Of a stretch of DNA of 23,349 bases, positions 18,437-23,349 are shown piece after piece. The DNA comes from DASYRX01 sp036003845 (GTDB lineage: Bacteria; Gemmatimonadota; Gemmatimonadetes; Gemmatimonadales; Gemmatimonadaceae): NCBI GenBank assembly GCA_036003845.1, contig DASYRX010000278.1, positions 1 through 23,349 of the forward strand, in the 5' to 3' direction. The notes beneath the pieces are model-generated. The model did not search any database, had not been told where the DNA came from, and worked only from the letters and a program-made list of their open reading frames with translations. The position numbers and the translations under genes are program-made. Positions within the stretch are counted from its first letter, which is position 1. Each line of letters begins with the position of its first letter.

Positions 18437-18490
18437 CTTCGTGGCGATTTAAGGCAACTTGCGGCCACGTAAAAAATCCGCTAAAGCGCC
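18437..18490 (+). ncRNA. SAM-II-type riboswitch aptamer upstream of metH
   Basis: The sequence matches the compact SAM-II pseudoknot aptamer: stem strand CGTGGC (18440-18445), loop GATTTAAGGCAACTTGC with the conserved GAUUU, stem return GCCACG (18464-18469), an A-rich joining segment TAAAAAAT and the closing CCGCTAAAGCGCC (18478-18490). Spacing and the conserved GAUUU, UUGC, A-rich linker and GCUAAA segments agree with family examples, which bind S-adenosylmethionine and turn off methionine-synthesis genes. The placement directly before metH fits exactly. The call rests on pattern recognition; I have not run a covariance model. Confidence 0.85.
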
Positions 18491-18523
18491 GGCCTGGGGC
18501 ACTTTAGCTACCCGGCCTTTTTT
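18480..18523 (+). terminator. Rho-independent terminator/antiterminator of the SAM-II switch
   Basis: A terminator can form from GGCC(T)GGG (18491-18498) and CCCGGCC (18511-18517), followed by six T (18518-18523). A competing hairpin pairs GCTAAAG-C-GCC (18480-18490) with GGC-A-CTTTAGC (18498-18508), ten base pairs with one mismatch and a seven-base loop. The two structures share bases and cannot coexist, and the first strand of the competitor is also part of the aptamer. The expected logic: with SAM bound, the aptamer holds GCTAAAG, so the terminator forms and metH is off; without SAM, the antiterminator forms and transcription continues. Confidence 0.8.
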
Positions 18524-18531
18524 GTCTCCGC

Positions 18532-21500
18532 GTGCCAGATCCAAGCAACCTTACAAGTCCTCCCGCCAGCTCTGACGACGCTGTCTCGCCCTATCTCAGG
18601 GCGCTGCAGCAGCGCGTCCTCGTGTACGACGGCGCCATGGGGACGACGATCCAGCGGCATGCCCTAACGAGCGACGATTTCGGCGGGAAGGACCTCGAGG
18701 GGTGCAACGATCACCTGGTGCTCACGCGGCCCGACGTCATCCGCGGAATTCACGAGTCGTTCCTCGCCGTCGGTTGCGACGTCGTCGAGACGTGCACCTT
18801 CCAATCGACGCCGCGACGTTTGGCCGAGTGGGGGCTGTTCGACAAATGCCGCGACATCAACTTCAACGCGGCGCGTTTAGCACGTGAAGCGTGCGACAAG
18901 TTCTCCACGCCGGAGCAGCCACGTTTCGTCGCCGGCTCGATCGGACCGACGGGAATGCTTCCGTCGAGCGCCGACCCGACCCTTTCTGCCATCTCATTCG
19001 CTGAATTAAGCGAGAATTTCTACCAACAGGCGCGCGCGCTCGTCGAAGGGGGCGTCGATGTTCTGCTTGTAGAAACCTCGCAGGACATACTGGAGGTCAA
19101 GGCCGCAATCGCTGGGTTCGAACGCTTGTTTGTCGAGCTTGGCCACCGCGTGCCGGTGCAAGCACAAGTTACACTGGACACCAGCGGCCGCATGCTGCTG
19201 GGCACCGACGTCGCCAGCGCGATGACGACGATCGAGTCGTTAGGTGTCGACGTCGTCGGGCTCAATTGCTCGACGGGTCCCGAGCACATGCGCGACCCGG
19301 TGCGCTACCTCTCGGAGCACGCGACGCTCCCGCTCTCAGTCATCCCTAACGCCGGGCTGCCGATCAACACCGGAGTCGGCGAAGCCGTCTATCCGCTAGA
19401 ACCCGCACCAATGGCGCAGGCGTTGGCCGAGTTCGTGCGCGACTTCGGAGTGCGCATCGTCGGCGGCTGCTGCGGCACGACGCCTGAACATCTCCAGGAA
19501 ATCGTCGCGCGCGTCCGCGCCGAGCCAGCGGCAGATCGGCCGATGCGGTCCAACGGGAGGGGGCCGTCAGCGAACGACCGCATTCCGCGTGTTTCGTCGG
19601 CGATGCGCGCGATCACACTGCATCAGGATCCGCCGCCGCTCCTCGTCGGCGAGCGCGTGAACTCGCAAGGCTCGCGGAAAGTGAAGCGCCTGCTCCTAGC
19701 CGACGACTACGAAGGCATCCTCGAGGTCGCGCGCGAGCAGGCAGAATCGGGAGCTCACGTGCTTGACGTATGTGTCGCTCTCACAGAACGCGCCGATGAA
19801 GCGGAGCAGATGGCGAAGATCGTCAAGCTGCTCTCGATGTCCGTGGAGACACCGCTCGTCGTCGATTCGACGGAAGCGGGTGTCATCGAGAAAGCGCTGG
19901 AGCACATCCCCGGTCGCGCGATCGTCAACTCCATCAACATGGAGAACGGGCGCAAGCGCATCGACGCCGTCGTTCCGCTCTGCAAGAAGCACGGCGCCGC
20001 GGTGGTCGCCCTAACGATCGACGAGATCGGCATGGCCAAGACGCGCGAGCGCAAGCTCGAGGTCGCGCGCCAGATCCACGGCATCGTCGTCGGCGAGTAT
20101 GGGCTCGCACCGTCGGATCTGATCTTCGACGCCCTCACGTTCACCCTCGCGACCGGCGACGCCGAGTGGATCGACTCGGCCAAGGAAACGATCGAAGGGA
20201 TCCGGCTCATCAAGCGCGAGCTCCCTGGCGTGCTCACGATACTCGGCGTCTCCAACGTGAGCTTCGGTCTCGCGCCGGTAGCCCGTGCGGTGCTGAACTC
20301 GGTCTTTTTGCATCACTGCGTGCAGGCAGGACTCGACGCCGCGATCGTCAATCCGGCGCACGTGACGCCTTACGCGGAGATCTCGGCCGAAGAACGCGAG
20401 CTCGCTGATGAGCTGGTGTTCAACCGCAGGCCGGACGCGCTTCAGAAGTTCATTGAACGGTTCGAGGTCAGAGGTCAGAGGTCAGAGGTCAGAGAAGTCG
20501 AAGATCCAACGGCGGGAATGACGCCGGAGCAGAAGGTGCATTGGATGATCGTGCATCGAAAAAAGGAAGGGATCGAGGCAGCGCTGGATGCCGCTCGAGT
20601 CCGCGAGGAGCCCGTACGTGTGCTGAACGAAGTGCTCCTCCCGGCGATGAAAGAGGTCGGCGACAAGTTCGGCGCCGGCGAGCTGATTCTGCCGTTTGTG
20701 CTGCAGTCCGCCGAGGTGATGAAGAAAGCCGTTAGGCACCTCGAGCAATTCCTCGAGCGGACAGAAGGCTACACCAAGGGGAAGGTCGTGCTCGCGACCG
20801 TGTACGGTGACGTGCACGACATCGGTAAATCGCTGGTAAACACGATTCTCTCCAACAATGGCTACACGGTCTTCGATCTCGGGAAGCAAGTCCCGGTCAA
20901 TACGATCATCGACAAGGCCATCGAAGTGAGCGCTGACGCAATCGGACTGTCTGCGTTGCTCGTGTCGACGTCCAAGCAGATGCCGTTATGCGTTCAGGAG
21001 TTGGACAAGCGTGGCTTGCGAGTTCCAGTGCTGATCGGCGGCGCGGCGATCAATAGACGCTTCGGTCGCCGCGCGCTGTTCGTCGAAGGTGAGCGGCCGT
21101 ACGACGCTGGCGTGTTTTACTGCAAGGACGCCTTCGAGGGTCTGGAGACGATGGACACGCTGCAGGACGGCGAGCGTCGCCTAACGCTGGTTTCGCGCAA
21201 TCTGGACGAAGCGCGCGGTGACGTCTTCCTGCACGCGAAGGTCGGCAAGGACACTCGCTCCGGTGATGCCGCCGGAGAGCGTAGCGCCATCAGCGCCAAG
21301 AATCCGATACCGGCGCCGCCATTCCTCGGTACGCGCGTCCTGCGTGACATCCCGTTAGGCGAAGTGCTCGACCTTCTCGACCTGGACGAGCTGTATCGTT
21401 TACAGTGGGGCGGTCGCGGCAGCGGCGAGTCGTACACCGCGGCTGTGCGCGACGTCTTCGAGCCGACGCTCGCCCGACTCAAGGTCGAAGCACTGAAAGG

Positions 21501-22134
21501 CGGCTGGCTCGAGCCGCGCGCGGTGTACGGCTATTTCCCGGTGCAGACGCAGGGGAACACGCTGATCTTCTACGATCCGGCGGCATATCGCAGCGACGGC
21601 GGCGGACTGCGCGAGATCGCACGCTTCCAGTTCCCGCGACAGGAAGATCGCGAGCGCCTGTGCCTCGCCGATTATTTCCGCTCAGTCGATTCCGGCGAGG
21701 TCGATATCGTGGCGCTGCAAGTCGTGACAGTCGGCGATACAGCGACAAAGCGCTTCGAATCCTTGCAGGCGAGCGATCAGTACACTGAGGCGTACTTCAG
21801 CCACGGGGTCGCTGTCGAAGCGGCGGAAGCGACTGCGGAATGGATGCATCGTCGGATTCGACGCGAGCTCGGCTTGGCAGCGAGCGCCGGGAAGCGCTAC
21901 TCCTGGGGCTACGGCGCCTGCCCCGACCTCGACGACCACACGCAGGTCTTCAAGCTTCTCCCCGCGGAGTCCGCGTTAGGCATGCAGCTGACGAGCGCGT
22001 TCCAGCTCGTGCCGGAGCAGTCCACGGCGGCGATCATCGTGCACCATCCGGCTGCCAAGTATTACACGGTGCGCGGCGAGGTCGGCGCCGCGTCAGGCGG
22101 CTCGACGCCCGGCACGAGCGAGCTTGTCGCATGA
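18532..22134 (+). CDS. metH: Cobalamin-dependent methionine synthase (MetH)
   Basis: A full-length (1200 aa) B12-dependent methionine synthase that transfers a methyl group from 5-methyl-THF to homocysteine through cobalamin in the cytoplasm. The domains follow the standard order. The homocysteine/Zn domain has GLNCS and GGCCGTTPEH, giving Zn ligands Cys246, Cys313, Cys314. The pterin-binding domain spans about 367-645 (LLVGERVNSQG, GVSNVSFGL). The B12 cap and B12-binding domain follow (GDVHDIGK; Asp760, His762, Gly765). The AdoMet activation domain at the C-terminus has KRYSWGYGACPDL. The start is GTG 18532, only eight bases past the terminator T run and with no Shine-Dalgarno; no better in-frame start precedes the conserved region. 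The linker at about residues 645-655 is encoded by a four-copy GAGGTCA tandem repeat. The stop overlaps the next ATG. Confidence 0.97.
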   Translation: MPDPSNLTSPPASSDDAVSPYLRALQQRVLVYDGAMGTTIQRHALTSDDFGGKDLEGCNDHLVLTRPDVIRGIHESFLAVGCDVVETCTFQSTPRRLAEWGLFDKCRDINFNAARLAREACDKFSTPEQPRFVAGSIGPTGMLPSSADPTLSAISFAELSENFYQQARALVEGGVDVLLVETSQDILEVKAAIAGFERLFVELGHRVPVQAQVTLDTSGRMLLGTDVASAMTTIESLGVDVVGLNCSTGPEHMRDPVRYLSEHATLPLSVIPNAGLPINTGVGEAVYPLEPAPMAQALAEFVRDFGVRIVGGCCGTTPEHLQEIVARVRAEPAADRPMRSNGRGPSANDRIPRVSSAMRAITLHQDPPPLLVGERVNSQGSRKVKRLLLADDYEGILEVAREQAESGAHVLDVCVALTERADEAEQMAKIVKLLSMSVETPLVVDSTEAGVIEKALEHIPGRAIVNSINMENGRKRIDAVVPLCKKHGAAVVALTIDEIGMAKTRERKLEVARQIHGIVVGEYGLAPSDLIFDALTFTLATGDAEWIDSAKETIEGIRLIKRELPGVLTILGVSNVSFGLAPVARAVLNSVFLHHCVQAGLDAAIVNPAHVTPYAEISAEERELADELVFNRRPDALQKFIERFEVRGQRSEVREVEDPTAGMTPEQKVHWMIVHRKKEGIEAALDAARVREEPVRVLNEVLLPAMKEVGDKFGAGELILPFVLQSAEVMKKAVRHLEQFLERTEGYTKGKVVLATVYGDVHDIGKSLVNTILSNNGYTVFDLGKQVPVNTIIDKAIEVSADAIGLSALLVSTSKQMPLCVQELDKRGLRVPVLIGGAAINRRFGRRALFVEGERPYDAGVFYCKDAFEGLETMDTLQDGERRLTLVSRNLDEARGDVFLHAKVGKDTRSGDAAGERSAISAKNPIPAPPFLGTRVLRDIPLGEVLDLLDLDELYRLQWGGRGSGESYTAAVRDVFEPTLARLKVEALKGGWLEPRAVYGYFPVQTQGNTLIFYDPAAYRSDGGGLREIARFQFPRQEDRERLCLADYFRSVDSGEVDIVALQVVTVGDTATKRFESLQASDQYTEAYFSHGVAVEAAEATAEWMHRRIRRELGLAASAGKRYSWGYGACPDLDDHTQVFKLLPAESALGMQLTSAFQLVPEQSTAAIIVHHPAAKYYTVRGEVGAASGGSTPGTSELVA
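20464..20491 (+). repeat. Four-copy heptanucleotide tandem repeat inside metH
   Basis: Four perfect copies of GAGGTCA in tandem, followed by a partial GAG. The unit is seven bases, so one-copy gain or loss shifts the reading frame while a three-copy change would not. The repeat encodes part of the linker between the pterin and cobalamin domains (FEVRGQRSEVRE), a region where extra residues are tolerated. It is a short, simple repeat and may be only a slippage scar. Confidence 0.9.
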
Positions 22135-23349
22135 ATCGTGTAGAGCGCCTCCTGGATCCCGATCGCGTCGTCGTCTTCGACGGCGCGATGGGAACGATGC
22201 TCTATCTCAAGGGCGTCTTCATCAATCAGTGCTACGATGAGCTCGCCCTACGAGCGCCGCAGCTCGTGCGCGAGATCCACGACGCCTATGTCAAAGCGGG
22301 CGTCGACGCGCTTGAGACCAACTCGTTCGGCGCCAATCGCTTCAAGCTCACACAGTACGGATTGCAGGATCAGGTCGCGGCGATCAATCGCGCCGCCGCC
22401 AAGGTCGCGCGCGACGCGGCCGGCGAGGGCCGTCTTGTCGCCGGCGCCGTCGGACCGTTAGGCGTGCGCCTCGAGCCATACGGGCCGACGAGCGCCGCCG
22501 AAGCGCGTGCGGCGTTCGCCGAGCAGATCGCGGCGTTGCGTGAAGGCGGAGCTGATTGCGTCCTGCTCGAGACCTTCGGCGACCTGGACGAGATCGCGCA
22601 GGGGATCGCGGCGGCGCGCGAAGTCGACCCGTCGTTGCCTGTCATCGCGCAGGTAACGATCGGCCCCGACCTGCATACGCCGTTCGGCGCATCACCAGAG
22701 GACGTGGCGCAGCGGCTCGATGCGTTAGGTGCCGACGTGATCGGCCTCAACTGCTCTGTCGGCCCGCAGATAATCCTCGAAGCGATAGAGCGGATGGTCC
22801 CGGTGACGCGCCGCAAGCTCAGCGCGCAGCCGAACGCCGGCATGCCGCGGGACGTGGGCGGCCGCTCGATGTACATGGCGAGCGCCGAATACATGGCGAC
22901 GTACGCCCGGCATCTTCTCCAGGCCGGCGTAAAGGTGATCGGAGGCTGCTGTGGCACCACCCCCGAACACCTTCGCTCCATGGTCGACGCGATTCGCTCC
23001 GTCGTACCGCGCCATGAGCACTTCCTGGTGACGCCTAACGTCACGGTCCAGGGGCCAGTGAGCGACGGAGCACGCCCCGAAGCCGCGACAAAACCCGCCG
23101 GCGCCGAACCCATCCCGCTCGTCGAACGCTCGGCCTGGGGAAAAAAGATCGCGCTCGGCGAATTCGTCACGTCGGTCGAAATCGTCCCGCCGCGCGGCGT
23201 GGATGCGTCGCAGATGATCGCCGACGTCGGGCGATTGAAAACAGCCGGCGTCGACGCGGTGAACGTCCCGGACGGACCGCGCGCGCAGAGCCGCATGGGC
23301 GCCGTCATGACGAGCGTCTTGATCGAGCAGAGTGTCGGCATAGAAACGG
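22131..23349 (+). CDS. Bifunctional homocysteine S-methyltransferase/methylenetetrahydrofolate reductase, 5' part
   Basis: The open frame runs from ATG 22131 (ATGA overlap with the metH stop) past the right edge; 406 residues are visible. Residues 1-300 form a homocysteine/Zn methyltransferase domain: FDGAMGTMLY, the Zn motifs GLNCSVGP (Cys208) and GGCCGTTPEH (Cys273, Cys274). A linker leads to SAWGKKIALGEFVTSVEIVPPRG and VDAVNVPDGPRA (about 335-395), the start of a methylenetetrahydrofolate reductase barrel (metF-like, FAD-dependent). The family is the YitJ-type fusion. In series with MetH it would supply methyl-THF from methylene-THF and provide a second homocysteine methylating site. The 3' half, including most of the reductase domain, lies outside the window. 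It is co-transcribed with metH and therefore under the same predicted SAM-II control. Confidence 0.93.
   Translation, partial: MNRVERLLDPDRVVVFDGAMGTMLYLKGVFINQCYDELALRAPQLVREIHDAYVKAGVDALETNSFGANRFKLTQYGLQDQVAAINRAAAKVARDAAGEGRLVAGAVGPLGVRLEPYGPTSAAEARAAFAEQIAALREGGADCVLLETFGDLDEIAQGIAAAREVDPSLPVIAQVTIGPDLHTPFGASPEDVAQRLDALGADVIGLNCSVGPQIILEAIERMVPVTRRKLSAQPNAGMPRDVGGRSMYMASAEYMATYARHLLQAGVKVIGGCCGTTPEHLRSMVDAIRSVVPRHEHFLVTPNVTVQGPVSDGARPEAATKPAGAEPIPLVERSAWGKKIALGEFVTSVEIVPPRGVDASQMIADVGRLKTAGVDAVNVPDGPRAQSRMGAVMTSVLIEQSVGIET

Overview
The window looks like a chromosomal segment of a high-GC (about 65 %), free-living Gram-negative-type bacterium. The bacterial Ig-like (BIG2) plus beta-helix exoprotein, the many GTG starts and the housekeeping block would fit Gemmatimonadota or a similar soil phylum. 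That placement is an inference: there is no rRNA or marker gene here to settle it.

Layout. (1) Positions 1-746, minus strand: the N-terminal part of a secreted BIG2/right-handed beta-helix protein that runs off the left edge. (2) Positions 913-11452, minus strand: a tight eight-gene exopolysaccharide operon. In transcription order it encodes a membrane GT2 glycosyltransferase, a GT4 glycosyltransferase, a heparinase II/III-type polysaccharide lyase, an AsnB-type amidotransferase, a second GT4, a formyltransferase-fold protein, a polysaccharide deacetylase and a GDP-mannose 6-dehydrogenase-like enzyme. Most junctions are overlaps (GTGA) or gaps of a few bases. (3) Positions 11738-14117, plus strand, divergent: a UDP-sugar 4-epimerase and a Wzx-type flippase, meeting a GT39/GT-C-like membrane protein (14128-15654, minus) tail to tail. 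(4) Positions 15773-17032, plus: a VanZ-domain membrane protein with an extra non-VanZ domain. (5) Positions 17073-18372, plus: YggT, DUF167/YggU and a degenerate receiver-like protein, joined by ATGA and GTGA overlaps. (6) Positions 18391-23349, plus: a methionine/folate operon with a recognisable promoter, a SAM-II-type riboswitch, an apparent antiterminator/terminator switch, metH, and a fused homocysteine methyltransferase/methylenetetrahydrofolate reductase cut by the right edge.

How the parts work together. Blocks 1-3 plausibly build, export and trim one surface polysaccharide. A nucleotide-sugar uronate is made by the dehydrogenase and another sugar by the epimerase. Glycosyltransferases assemble the chain, the flippase moves it across the membrane, and the amidotransferase, formyltransferase and deacetylase may decorate it. 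The lyase (and perhaps the beta-helix protein) would cut or modify it. Block 6 regenerates methionine and is predicted to be shut off by its downstream product S-adenosylmethionine.

The most unusual signal is not a gene. The 8-mer CGTTAGGC (reverse complement GCCTAACG) occurs about 28 times by eye, and its 7-base core CGTTAGG about 39 times, in both orientations throughout the window. This is roughly an order of magnitude above what base composition predicts. The sites sit inside reading frames, where they bring in rare TTA and CTA leucine codons, and on several stop codons and gene junctions. A second oddity is a four-copy GAGGTCA heptamer tandem repeat inside metH.
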